Source of the DNA: Planctomycetota bacterium | GTDB taxonomy: Bacteria; Planctomycetota; Phycisphaerae; WQYP01 | NCBI GenBank assembly: GCA_021819825.1 | Contig: JAKAEZ010000006.1 | Coordinates: forward strand, 37,332 to 101,331 | Direction: 5' to 3' | DNA: 64,000 bases | Made by a program: the position numbers and the translations under genes | In this document: positions 1 to 8,942 of the stretch, in pieces | How positions within the stretch are numbered: the stretch's first letter is position 1 | Layout: every line of letters begins with the position of its first letter | Notes under the pieces: generated by a model | Database searches by the model: none | Seen by the model: the letters and a program-made list of their open reading frames with translations, nothing else | What the model was told of the DNA's origin: nothing

Positions 1-1422
1 CAAAATAAGGGCCTAAGCAATGCGCGCAATCTTGGCTTGCAAGCCGCTACCGGGGAAATCGTCGCGTATCTGGATGATGACGCGTGTCCCACGCCGTACT
101 GGCTGCATTTTCTGGTGGAAACTTTCCGCACCGGGAAATATGTCGGCGTGGGCGGACCGAACATTGCACCGCCCGGCGATGCGGATATTGCTGATGCGGT
201 AGCCCATTCCCCCGGCGGCCCGATTCATGTTTTGTTAAGCGATACGGAGGCCGAGCACATTCCCGGCTGCAACATGGCGTTTTTGACGCAGTCCTTACGG
301 GCGGTCGGTGGTTTTGACCCGCTATTCCGAATTGCCGGTGACGATGTGGATGCCTGTTGGCGGCTGCAGGCTCGCGGCTGGCACCTGGGCTTTAGTCCGG
401 CGGCTGTGGTGTGGCATAAACGCAGAAATTCGCTGCGCGCCTACTGGCGGCAACAGTTGAATTACGGTAAAGCCGAAGCCATGCTGGAACGTAAATGGCC
501 TGAAAAATATAATGCCTTCGGCCATATCGCGTGGCACGGGCGGATTTATGGCCGCGGATTGTGGCAGTTTCTAAACTGGGGACACCGCAGAATATATCAT
601 GGCTCCTGGGGCGGAGCCTTGTTTCAAAGCGTGTATCACGGCTCGCCGGGGGTTATGATGTCATTGGCTATGACGCCCGAATGGTATCTGGGCGTGCTGA
701 TGTTAAGTGTGATGGTCATGGTGGGCTTTTATTGGCACCCTGTCGTACTGGGCATACTGCTTCTGGCGGCCTTGACCGCGACCGTGACCCAGGCGGTCAT
801 TGGTGCTTTCTACTGCCGCTTTGACGAGGTTCCCCGCACGCGAAAGGCCGTGTTAAAATTGCGGCTCCTGACCATGTGGTGTTATCTCATTCAACCGGTG
901 GCGCGCTTGCGTGGTAGACTTTCTCGAGGTTTATCACCTTGGCGGATGCGTATGCCAAGCGGGCTGGATATTCCTGTGCCGCGGGAATTTGTTCTCTGGA
1001 GCGAAGCGTGGCGCGGTACCGAAGATCGCCTGACTGATCTGGAATCCTTCCTTAAACAGGAAGGAATGTGTGTGCAGCGCGGGGGCGATTTTGACCGCTG
1101 GGATCTGACATGTCGCAGCGGTACATTTGGCTCCCTGCGCATCCGGCTGGTCATGGAAGAGCATGGAAATGGCCGGCAACTGGCCCGCTTGCGCACCTGG
1201 CCGACAGTTCCCCGCGTTATTTTGATGATGTTGGTTACTTTAATTGGTCTGGGGATTTTTGATCTTAGTGCGCGCAGTTGGCCCGGGGCTATTCCCATGT
1301 TGCTGGTGGCCGGGGCGTTGGCGCTGCGGGTGTCCATGGATGCGGGCGCGGCGTTGGCGGTCATCTTCAAATACATCCGCCAGAGTCGGCCCGGTGAATG
1401 CGAAGTCAGGAATGATCGATGA
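1..1422 (+). CDS. Family 2 glycosyltransferase, membrane-associated, 5' end missing
   Basis: Transfers a sugar from a nucleotide-sugar donor during surface polysaccharide assembly. The frame is open from base 1 and reads NKGLSNARNLG before the first listed start (TTG at 37), which is normal GT2 core sequence, so the real start lies upstream of the window. The GT-A signature LDDDACP follows at about residue 24 of the visible part, and GDDVDACWRLQARGW matches the usual acceptor-side ED/DD region. Two hydrophobic segments lie near residues 225-270 and one pair near 400-440, so the C-terminal half is membrane bound. The stop overlaps the ABC transporter start by 4 bases. The family call is firm; donor and acceptor are unknown. 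Confidence 0.88.
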   Translation, partial: QNKGLSNARNLGLQAATGEIVAYLDDDACPTPYWLHFLVETFRTGKYVGVGGPNIAPPGDADIADAVAHSPGGPIHVLLSDTEAEHIPGCNMAFLTQSLRAVGGFDPLFRIAGDDVDACWRLQARGWHLGFSPAAVVWHKRRNSLRAYWRQQLNYGKAEAMLERKWPEKYNAFGHIAWHGRIYGRGLWQFLNWGHRRIYHGSWGGALFQSVYHGSPGVMMSLAMTPEWYLGVLMLSVMVMVGFYWHPVVLGILLLAALTATVTQAVIGAFYCRFDEVPRTRKAVLKLRLLTMWCYLIQPVARLRGRLSRGLSPWRMRMPSGLDIPVPREFVLWSEAWRGTEDRLTDLESFLKQEGMCVQRGGDFDRWDLTCRSGTFGSLRIRLVMEEHGNGRQLARLRTWPTVPRVILMMLVTLIGLGIFDLSARSWPGAIPMLLVAGALALRVSMDAGAALAVIFKYIRQSRPGECEVRNDR

Positions 1423-3281
1423 ACGTGCCGGCCAAAACGGTTCGACCCGCCCGGCCCGGTGCCTTGCGCACGGCGGCACGGCTTTTGGCGTTGTGCATGG
1501 GCGGGGAAGTGCGAACAACAAGTATCGGTCTGTTGCTGATGCTCTCCGGATCATTAATCGGGCTTTTGCAGCCGTGGCCGCTGAAATACATTATGAATGT
1601 GGTGGCGACAAAATCCGCACCGCCGGGATTTCTGGTCGCCACGCAAAACTTTATCGCGCATTTAATTCCTATCGGCAACAACAAGCTGGGGCTAATCGGA
1701 TTGTTATGTCTGGCGTTGCTGCTTTTAAGTGTGGGCAGCGCTGCGATAACCGTCCTAAGCACCTGGCTTCTGGTTTCATCCGGCTTGCGCATGGTCTTTA
1801 AACTCCGCTGCCGCGTCTTTGAACATATGCAACGCCTGCCCTTGAGTTTCCACGATTCCACCACGGTCGGCGACTCTTTATACCGCATTACCTGGGATAC
1901 GTATGCTGTGCAGGCTCTGTTTAATGCGGGGTTGGTGCCGGGGATTTCATCGGTTGTCACACTCGTGGGCATTGCGATCGTGATGGTCGGACAGGATTGG
2001 GAGATCGCGGTGGTGGCTCTGGTTATCGGCTGCGTGTTGCTGGTGCTGGTTCATGGGCTGGAAAAGCCCACAACCGAGCTATCTACGCGTGTGCATGAAT
2101 ATGAGAGCCGCGTCAGTACGCGCGTGGAGCAAACCCTGGGCGGTATTCGCGCGGTGCAAGCCTTTGGCCGGGAGGCCTTGGAGTCAACGCGCTTTGCCAA
2201 GCAGGCCAATGAAAGCCTGAAGGCCAATTTACGCCTTACGGTCCTGCAAACCGCCAGTCAAAGCGGCGTGGCCGTTTTGTTCGCTTGCGGTACTGCCGCC
2301 ATCATATGGATGACGGCTCGCCGGGTGCTGGCCGGGCAGTTGTCACCGGGCGATATTGTTCTGATGGTCGGTTACACCGCCCTGTTGTTTAAGCCGCTGG
2401 AAACACTTTCTTATACAGTATCGTCCATACAAGGATCAGTAGCCGGAGCGCATCGGGTTTTTGAAATTTTGGATAAAAAACCCCTGATCAGTGATTCGCC
2501 CCATGCCACTGCGATCAAAACCCCGGTGCTGGGGAAAATCGAATTCGAGCATGTCACTTTTGGTTACCAACCCGACCAAAAGGTGCTCGGCGGCGTTGAC
2601 CTGACCATTCCCGCCGGTACGTCTGTGGCGATGGTAGGGCCGTCCGGTGCGGGAAAAACTACGTTGGCGTCGCTGATTTTACGCTTTTATGATCCGGTTC
2701 ACGGGCGGATATTGCTCGATGGCCGCGACTTACGCGACATTACGCTGGCGTCTTTGCGACGGCAGATTGCCATTGTGCCGCAGGAACCGGTGCTTTTCGA
2801 TGTCAGCATTCATGAAAATATCGCCTATTCCCGGCCGGAAGCCACCCTTGAGGATGTCCATGCCGCCGCCCGCGCTGCCGGAGCCTGGGATTTCATTCAG
2901 GCATTGCCCGCGGGTTTTGATACGGTTATCGGAGAGCGCGGCGTGATGCTCTCCGGCGGCCAACGGCAACGATTGTCTCTGGCCCGCGCGTTTTTGAAAG
3001 ATGCGCGAATTGTTGTGCTGGATGAACCCACCACCGGCCTGGATGCCCAAACCGAAGCAGATGTTTTATCTGCCCTGCGGCGGCTTATGGCGGGCCGCAC
3101 GACCATTATCATCGCGCATCACCTGCATACCGTGCGGTATGTGGATCAGATTATCGTGCTGCAAGGCGGAGCGCTCATTCAAACCGGAACGCACGATCAA
3201 CTGCTGCAACAGGATGGTCTGTACCGCCAGTTGTATAATTTGCAATATCAGCCTCAGATGCAGCCGGCGGAGGTTCCATGA
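1419..3281 (+). CDS. ABC exporter, fused permease and ATPase (MsbA/lipid-glycan type)
   Basis: Half-size exporter that probably flips a lipid-linked glycan or exports a polysaccharide precursor across the inner membrane as a homodimer. At 620 residues it has the expected length. The N-terminal half carries the transmembrane segments, starting near residue 35. The ATPase half shows Walker A GPSGAGKTT near residue 406, the signature LSGGQRQR near 510 and Walker B IVVLDEPT near 530, followed by the H-loop IIIAHHLHTV. The ATG sits in an ATGA overlap with the upstream glycosyltransferase and the stop overlaps the next start, so it is translated in the same operon. The substrate cannot be told from sequence; the neighbours argue for a glycan. 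Confidence 0.9.
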   Translation: MNVPAKTVRPARPGALRTAARLLALCMGGEVRTTSIGLLLMLSGSLIGLLQPWPLKYIMNVVATKSAPPGFLVATQNFIAHLIPIGNNKLGLIGLLCLALLLLSVGSAAITVLSTWLLVSSGLRMVFKLRCRVFEHMQRLPLSFHDSTTVGDSLYRITWDTYAVQALFNAGLVPGISSVVTLVGIAIVMVGQDWEIAVVALVIGCVLLVLVHGLEKPTTELSTRVHEYESRVSTRVEQTLGGIRAVQAFGREALESTRFAKQANESLKANLRLTVLQTASQSGVAVLFACGTAAIIWMTARRVLAGQLSPGDIVLMVGYTALLFKPLETLSYTVSSIQGSVAGAHRVFEILDKKPLISDSPHATAIKTPVLGKIEFEHVTFGYQPDQKVLGGVDLTIPAGTSVAMVGPSGAGKTTLASLILRFYDPVHGRILLDGRDLRDITLASLRRQIAIVPQEPVLFDVSIHENIAYSRPEATLEDVHAAARAAGAWDFIQALPAGFDTVIGERGVMLSGGQRQRLSLARAFLKDARIVVLDEPTTGLDAQTEADVLSALRRLMAGRTTIIIAHHLHTVRYVDQIIVLQGGALIQTGTHDQLLQQDGLYRQLYNLQYQPQMQPAEVP

Positions 3282-3847
3282 GCACGCCATCGGCTGATTG
3301 TATGACCCCTTGGGACGGCGGAACATTGCCGACGGGAGTTCGCGTCGGCGCGAATACCTGTATCTTGGGTAAAGCTGCGTTTCGCAGATTTCGCGGGCAA
3401 CTGCCCGATGCTCTGGTCATCGGGGATCAGGCGACTATGGACGGCGTCCAATTTTCCGTGGGGCCGGCGGCCCGGATTGCCATCGGCAGTTTCTGCTGTT
3501 TCACCGGCGCTGTGCTGATGTGTGAATTATCCATATCCATTGGCAGTTACGTACTTATTGGGTGGAATGCGGTGATCGCGGACAGTGATTTTCATCCCAT
3601 TGCCCCGGCAGAAAGAATTCTGGACGCGGTAGCCTGCTCTCCGGCAGCCCATGGGCCGCGGCCGAAGGTGCTGACGGCGGCGGTAGTTATTGAGGACGAT
3701 GTGTGGATCGGACCGAATGCCACCATTTTTAAGGGTGTGCATATCGGCCGGGGGGCGTGGATCGGGCCGGGCAGCGTGGTAACGCGGAATGTTGCTCCGG
3801 GCACACGGGTGGCCGGCAACCCGGCTCGCCCGGTGGAGGCATCCTAA
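3278..3847 (+). CDS. Left-handed beta-helix (hexapeptide) acyltransferase, first copy
   Basis: A 189-residue O-acetyltransferase-like protein (WbbJ/maltose acetyltransferase type) that would acylate a sugar from acyl-CoA. Hexapeptide repeats are visible in the middle and at the C-terminus: VVIEDDVWIGPNATIFKGV, then IGRGAWIGPGSVVTRNV, and the family ending AGNPARPV. Start and stop both overlap neighbours (ATGA with the ABC gene, TAATG with the next acyltransferase). With the second copy downstream it suggests acyl decoration at two positions of the exported glycan. Confidence 0.85.
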   Translation: MSTPSADCMTPWDGGTLPTGVRVGANTCILGKAAFRRFRGQLPDALVIGDQATMDGVQFSVGPAARIAIGSFCCFTGAVLMCELSISIGSYVLIGWNAVIADSDFHPIAPAERILDAVACSPAAHGPRPKVLTAAVVIEDDVWIGPNATIFKGVHIGRGAWIGPGSVVTRNVAPGTRVAGNPARPVEAS

Positions 3848-4446
3848 TGAGCCGCACGATACCAGGCGACTGGCATAACGGATACATTCCGGACAATGCC
3901 GTAGTGGGCGACGGTGCCTATGTGGAAACGTCCTGGAGTTTTCAACGATGCCGCAGCACGCGCGATCAGGCGATCATATTGGGAGAAAATAGCTCGGTAT
4001 ACATGGGCTGCATGTTTGACATGGGAATGGAAGCGCAGCTGACTGTCGGGGCGTACAGCCTGATAAATGGCCTGTGGCTGATTTGTGATCAGCGCGTGAC
4101 TATCGGCACGCACTGTCTGGTGTCATGGAATGTGGTCATCATGGACAATTTCCGTGCCCCGGAGGATATTCCCTCGCGCCGGCGCATGTTGGAGGAATTT
4201 GCCGCCGGGCGCGACCGCCGACTGACGCCCGCCATAAAACCGCGGCCGGTCGTCATCGGCCATAACGTATGGATTGGTTTTGATTGTTGCATATTGCCGG
4301 GCGTTCGCATCGGAGACGGCAGCATTATCGGCGCGCGATCGGTGGTGGACGGCGAGATACCTCCGTATTGTATTGCCGCCGGCAACCCGGCACGAATCAT
4401 TCGTTTCCTGTCGGAAAAGGAGGACCGCCTTGGCCGCCGAATCTAA
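3847..4446 (+). CDS. Left-handed beta-helix (hexapeptide) acyltransferase, second copy
   Basis: A 199-residue acyltransferase of the same fold as its neighbour. I start it at ATG 3847, which overlaps the previous stop by one base (TAATG); the longer frame in the ORF track from 3757 runs through the upstream gene. Repeats include VVIGHNVWIGFDCCILPGV and IGDGSIIGARSVVDGEI, ending AAGNPARIIRFL. The two proteins share fold and closing motif but are divergent, so they look like old paralogues with different acceptors rather than a recent duplication. Confidence 0.85.
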   Translation: MSRTIPGDWHNGYIPDNAVVGDGAYVETSWSFQRCRSTRDQAIILGENSSVYMGCMFDMGMEAQLTVGAYSLINGLWLICDQRVTIGTHCLVSWNVVIMDNFRAPEDIPSRRRMLEEFAAGRDRRLTPAIKPRPVVIGHNVWIGFDCCILPGVRIGDGSIIGARSVVDGEIPPYCIAAGNPARIIRFLSEKEDRLGRRI

Positions 4447-5599
4447 ACCTAAAATAATTGTTTTTGGCATTCTGTTCTGGTATCCGCTGGCGGGCGTAAC
4501 GTATCAATTTCTGCACTTTATGCTGGGCCTGCGGAAGCTGGGGTATGATCCCTATTACGTGGAAGATTCCGCGCGGTGGGTCTACAACCCTGACGTAGGT
4601 GATTGCACTGCAGACGCTTCAACAAACATTAACGCCGTGACTCCCATTCTAAGCCGGCACGGCTTGGCGGACCGCTGGGCATTTCGCGGGAATTATGAAG
4701 GCGGCCAATGTTATGGCATGACCGACTCACAAATAACAGAACTCTATCGCACCGCGGATGTGATGATCAACGTGACCGGAGCGCAGGAACTGCGGGAAGA
4801 GCATCTGCGGTGTCCCGTACGCGTTTATCTGGAAACTGATCCGGTGGAATCGCAAATTCGCATTTCACAGGGAGATCCAAAAACGCTGGCCACGCTGGAT
4901 CAGTACACGCACCACTTTACCTATGGTGAAAATCTGGGCTATCCGGATTGCAAACTTCCCGCAGGGCGTTACCACTGGCGGCCTACGCGACAGCCGGTAC
5001 TTCCGGATTTATGGGAGCCGCTGGCGGCGGTTCCCGGCGCACCGTTCAATACGATTGCGACGTGGAAAAACAAGGGAAAAGATATCGTATTTAACGGCGA
5101 AACTTACCACTGGTCAAAAGATCGTGAGTTCCTCAAATTTATTGATTTACCGAAGCGTTGCTCCGCGGCATTTGAACTGGCAACCGGCGCTGATGCCCCA
5201 ACGCGAACTCTTCTGGAATCAAATCGCTGGCGCGTTGCCGATCCCGTGGCAGTTTCACGGGATATGCAGCGTTACCGCGACTATATCCGGCAATCTCGCG
5301 GGGAATTTACGGTGGCCAAAGATCAGAACATCCGTCTGAGAAGCGGTTGGTTCAGTGATCGTAGCGCCTGTTATCTGGCGGCGGGGCGGCCGGTGATTAA
5401 TCAGGAAACCGGTTTCAGTAACCATCTACCCACCGGACGCGGACTGTTTTCTTTTCAGACCATGGATGATATCCTTATGGCCGTTGACGCAATTAATACC
5501 GATTATCCTGGTCATTGCCAGGCGGCGCGGGAAATTGCCCGGCAGTATTTTTCCGCGGAAAAAGTTTTGAAAAATGTCATGGATCAAATTGGATGCTGA
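4430..5599 (+). CDS. GT-B-like glycosyltransferase of the surface-glycan operon
   Basis: A 389-residue protein with a glycosyltransferase-like C-terminal half: SDRSACYLAAGRPVINQETG, then LPTGRGLFSFQTMDDIL and a closing helix AAREIARQYFSAEKV, as in CgeB/GT4-like enzymes. I start it at TTG 4430 because AAAAGGAGG lies just before it and because LAAESKPKIIVFG then begins the first Rossmann strand; the ORF-track start at 4274 is inside the acyltransferase. It overlaps the acyltransferase by 17 bases and the next gene by 7. Its sugar specificity is unknown. Confidence 0.72.
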   Translation: MAAESKPKIIVFGILFWYPLAGVTYQFLHFMLGLRKLGYDPYYVEDSARWVYNPDVGDCTADASTNINAVTPILSRHGLADRWAFRGNYEGGQCYGMTDSQITELYRTADVMINVTGAQELREEHLRCPVRVYLETDPVESQIRISQGDPKTLATLDQYTHHFTYGENLGYPDCKLPAGRYHWRPTRQPVLPDLWEPLAAVPGAPFNTIATWKNKGKDIVFNGETYHWSKDREFLKFIDLPKRCSAAFELATGADAPTRTLLESNRWRVADPVAVSRDMQRYRDYIRQSRGEFTVAKDQNIRLRSGWFSDRSACYLAAGRPVINQETGFSNHLPTGRGLFSFQTMDDILMAVDAINTDYPGHCQAAREIARQYFSAEKVLKNVMDQIGC

Positions 5600-6345
5600 A
5601 TTCTACCGGCACGGTAAGGCCACAGGGAAAACAAAAGCGGTTAATTATTAATGCCGATGATTTCGGCTTAAGCACTGAAACCAACCGCGGCATTATTCAA
5701 TGTCGTCAGCACGGAGTGTTAACCAGCGCCAGCCTCATGGTGCGAGCCCCCGCGGCGCGGCACGCCGCGCAATATGCCTTGGACGATCCCGAACTAAGCC
5801 TGGGGTTGCATGTTGACCTGGGGGAATGGGTTTTGCGTGGTGATCAATGGGTGCAGACGCGATCGGTAGTGCCGCTGGATACGCCATCCGCCGTGCGCGA
5901 TGAAATTTATGCGCAGTTGGACACATTCAGAGAATTAACACAGCGGAATCCCACGCATCTGGACTCGCATCAGCATACGCATCAGCGGCCATTCATAAAA
6001 GCCCTCATGCTGGAAATCGCCGCGCAGATGGGAATTGTGCTGCGCGGCACAGATAACCGTGTTCGTTTCTGGGGTGCTTTTTTCGGACAGGATGAATATT
6101 TGCGGCCAAGGGTGGAAAATATCTCCGTGGCTAATTTCATCACACTGTTAAACAACCTCCAACCCGGTGTTACCGAATTGAGCTGCCACCCGGGCCTTGA
6201 TGATCAATTAGATTCAGATTACCGCGCGGAACGCCTCCTGGAAGTTCAGACACTCTGTGATCCACGGGTCCGCCGAGTCATTGAAGACTTGGGAATCCAA
6301 TTAACCTCATTTTTGTCCCTAGGTTCGACAGTTGCGGATGCTTAA
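5593..6345 (+). CDS. ChbG/HpnK (YdjC) family carbohydrate deacetylase
   Basis: A metal-dependent deacetylase that removes N-acetyl groups from acetylated sugars. It has 250 residues. The family's metal and catalytic motifs are present: INADDFGLS near residue 18, LDSHQHTHQRP near 122 and ELSCHPG near 196. The ATG at 5593 overlaps the preceding stop by 7 bases, and the ORF-track start at 5515 lies within the upstream gene. As the last gene of the glycan operon it probably deacetylates an amino sugar of the exported polymer. HpnK of hopanoid clusters is in the same family, which matters because HpnN- and HpnO-like genes lie near 53-57 kb, but the operon context favours a glycan substrate here. 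Confidence 0.85.
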   Translation: MLNSTGTVRPQGKQKRLIINADDFGLSTETNRGIIQCRQHGVLTSASLMVRAPAARHAAQYALDDPELSLGLHVDLGEWVLRGDQWVQTRSVVPLDTPSAVRDEIYAQLDTFRELTQRNPTHLDSHQHTHQRPFIKALMLEIAAQMGIVLRGTDNRVRFWGAFFGQDEYLRPRVENISVANFITLLNNLQPGVTELSCHPGLDDQLDSDYRAERLLEVQTLCDPRVRRVIEDLGIQLTSFLSLGSTVADA

Positions 6346-6681
6346 CAGCATGATGGGACGACGCACACGACGCCACGAACGCTGGAGTATTTTTTCACCG
6401 CTGAGGTAGGCGGGGTGATGAAGGACACGGAGGCGAACTGAGGCGGAGCGAGCTTACGCGACTTTAGGTGACGGGGAACAGGAAAAGCATTTAGCAGTCC
6501 TTTCCACTGATCAAAGATCACGGGTCACTGATCGAATTGGCGTAGGCGGTGGGCGGTTCAGTTTCAGCGGCAAATGGCGTATCGATCGGTTAATTTGCGA
6601 CTCGTGGATTTGCGGGTTTGCGGGTTGGGGCTTGGCGGGAACGGGGGAGTATGCAAACGAGTTTCACTTGGGTCAACACGT
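6346..6681. other. Gene-free spacer with degenerate word repeats
   Basis: No ORF with coding character. It contains short imperfect phrases of the kind ...CACCGCTGAGGTAGGCGGG... and GATCAAAGATCACGGGTCAC, in which TGATC/GATCA words recur. The same style of sequence fills 7758-8942. No RNA gene or convincing terminator is visible. Confidence 0.5.
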
Positions 6682-6708
6682 TTGGCAATCGGCGGTTGGT
6701 GGTATAAT
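6682..6708 (+). promoter_or_regulatory. Sigma-70-type promoter for the LolA-like gene
   Basis: TTGGCA at 6682-6687 and a consensus TATAAT at 6703-6708, separated by 15 bases, slightly short. It would start a transcript near 6715 with a leader of about 135 bases before the ATG at 6852. The leader contains a small GGCC-GAAA-GGCC hairpin. Confidence 0.55.
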
Positions 6709-6851
6709 CTGCTTTCATGGTCAGGCTTGTTGTGCGCTTGGCAGGCCGAAAGGCCGTGAGCGGGTACGCGTTTTCCAACATGAGCCGGTCAACCATGGAG
6801 TGCTCTGTGAGGCCATCACACGTTACGCCAAATATTTTGGAGGTACGAACC

Positions 6852-7757
6852 ATGTTGCGGCCGAAACTGATAATCTCTGGTTGCATTTTCGTGGCCCTGC
6901 TGCTTGCAGGCGGCGTTGCGATGGCATCAGCTCCACGCCATGGCAACCATAACAAGTTGACGGCACAAGACATAATTATCAAAACGACACATGCCTACGC
7001 CGCACTTTCAAGCTACAGTGACAAGGGGACGGCCGTCGCAAAGATGCGAGGTATGAACGGTGGTGCGTCGTTCACGATGCGCACGACTTTCAGTATCCAT
7101 TTACAACGCCCCCAGCTTTATCGCATACATTGGTCGCAACGGCTATTCGATGGCATGACCGGGGGCGGGGCCGTGTGGTCGGATGGAAAGGGAAGTTTTG
7201 TCGTGATGAATGTGGATGGCCATGAGGTGAAGAAAAAGTACTCTGATGGCCAGTTGGCGCTGGCTGCCGGTGCCGGTGTTTCCAACGGCGCTTCGTCAAC
7301 CATTCCCGAAATTTTCTTCGGGCACAAAAAACTGGGCGATGTCCTCGATTCGACCAACGCCACGCTGCGCCAACAAAAAGATCAAGCCCTGCACGGCGTT
7401 GATTGCTATGTCGTTTCATGGCACACACACCCTGCCGCCGGTCACGGAAAGCAGCCGGAATTGGCGTCCTCGGGAACCACTGTGACACTTTGGATTGACA
7501 AAAAGAATTTTCTCATTCGCCAGGTCAGAATGGTAATCCAAGCAGGGCATGGCGTACCGCACGTGAGTGATGCGGAGATCAAGAAGGACTTAGCTCAACT
7601 GCACGAGCCGGCCACGCCTGCTGCGGTTGCTACCCTCCGAAGGGAATTAAAAAAAGCATCAAAAATGCGGTTGAAAGGATCGATTACGTTTACTGAGACG
7701 CACGGCAAGATTGTGTTGGACAAAAACCTTCCGTCGGCGGATTTCAGCAATCATTAA
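6852..7757 (+). CDS. Secreted LolA/DUF2092-like periplasmic protein
   Basis: A 301-residue exported protein. The start at ATG 6852 is preceded by TTGGAGG and opens a signal peptide (LIISGCIFVALLLAGGVAMA, cleavage after ASA). The mature part begins with a helix, DIIIKTTHAYAALSSYSDKG, followed by strands such as FSIHLQRPQLYRIHW and TVTLWIDKKNFLIRQVRMVI. This is the pattern of the LolA-like barrel found in DUF2092 proteins of environmental bacteria. The true LolA role (lipoprotein carrier) is not shown. The gene stands alone between two repeat-rich spacers. Confidence 0.6.
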   Translation: MLRPKLIISGCIFVALLLAGGVAMASAPRHGNHNKLTAQDIIIKTTHAYAALSSYSDKGTAVAKMRGMNGGASFTMRTTFSIHLQRPQLYRIHWSQRLFDGMTGGGAVWSDGKGSFVVMNVDGHEVKKKYSDGQLALAAGAGVSNGASSTIPEIFFGHKKLGDVLDSTNATLRQQKDQALHGVDCYVVSWHTHPAAGHGKQPELASSGTTVTLWIDKKNFLIRQVRMVIQAGHGVPHVSDAEIKKDLAQLHEPATPAAVATLRRELKKASKMRLKGSITFTETHGKIVLDKNLPSADFSNH

Positions 7758-8942
7758 CGCCGTAGTTCAGCGACCGCGACGCGCGATCCGTCTTGGGGAA
7801 GGGGGGCGTGACGGTTGCAGCATCGCAAAAGCGGCGGCTGCGGTCGCAGAGCAGTTGATCAGGAGAGAGTTGAGCAGTAGAGCATATTAACGCCGTGCTT
7901 CAACGAATAACGAGGGAGAGGGCCTGTGACCGATTCTGCAACGCGGCGGCGCTTCGATCATTGGGGGGTTATGTTTCAGGATTTCACGGATCACGAATCA
8001 ATATGGCGACGGGCGACAAACAATCCAGAATCCGAAATCGGAAAGGCCTTTACGCTATTTATCAGAATTGTTCAGTAGTTTCAGTCATGATCAGTAGGGG
8101 CTGCCGCGGCTGAGGTTTCAGGTTATAGGCGAGTTTTCGGGCTGCCGGTGCAAGTTGCTCAAGAAGCTCAAGATGTTTTGGGCCTCCAGGGGGCATTCAG
8201 AAGTTAGGAGTTAGGAGAATAGGAGTTAGAAGACTTTGCGAATTTCAAGGTGCCCAAGATGCCCAAGTTCGGGGGCAAGTTGCCCAAGTTGGGCAAGTTG
8301 ATGGAAGCGTTGATTTTAGCGGGTTTGCTTCAAGTTGCTCAAGAAGCTCAAGATGTTTTTGGCCCCCAGGGGGGGCAGTATTTGGCATTGAGGAGTTAGG
8401 AGGCGTTTTACAGTATTGGTCGGTATTGGTCAGTATTGATCAGTAATTTGAGAATTGAGCGGAATGGGCGCGGGCTGTTGGCTACAACGAACAACGAAAC
8501 GCTGCGCTTAACGAGCAGCGAGCAACGAAACACACGGGCACTCAACGAGAGACGAGCAACGGGTTTCCGTTCAGGATTCTTTTCCGCGATCACTGTGGCG
8601 GCATGTTATTTACTTGTCAAACCCCGGCGGACCGGAATGCGGCACTTATGCCGTGGAGAGGCTATAGGGGGTGAGACAGGCGCATAATGAAATAATGAAT
8701 AATCAATGAGTAATGGCCAAGACGAGGGGGGCTATCCATCCCGGCGCGCACGGGATAAACTCCGGCGGAGGGGTAGCCGCTGCGGCGGCTGGAAGAGGAG
8801 AACAGTAGATAGTTGAGCTGTAGAGCACATAAGGCTGGCCTGGAGAGTTGCCGGTGCTTGCGACCAGCAGCGGTTGGGCAGGGGGCTGGCGGCGGGTCTG
8901 GTGTGGTTTGTCGGCATGGGTGATTGGGGTTAAACTTTTGCC
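7758..8942. repeat. 1.2-kb non-coding spacer built of short direct and tandem repeats
   Basis: No credible gene. A 29-bp word beginning CAAGTTGCTCAAGAAGCTCA occurs at 8151 and again at 8331, exactly 180 bp apart, each followed by a similar GGCC(T/C)CCAGGGGG tail. A 10-bp tandem repeat (CAGTATTGGT and variants) fills 8411-8450. Further variations on AGTTAGGAG, TTGCCCAAG, ACGAGCAACGA and AATAATGAATAAT are scattered through it. Similar words recur at 21600-21690. No CRISPR-like spacing is present. Confidence 0.7.

Noticed and set aside
8151-8450. Repeats that could suggest a CRISPR array
   Set aside because: Only two long copies exist, 180 bp apart, and the tandem part has a 10-bp period with no spacers. 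No cas gene is nearby.
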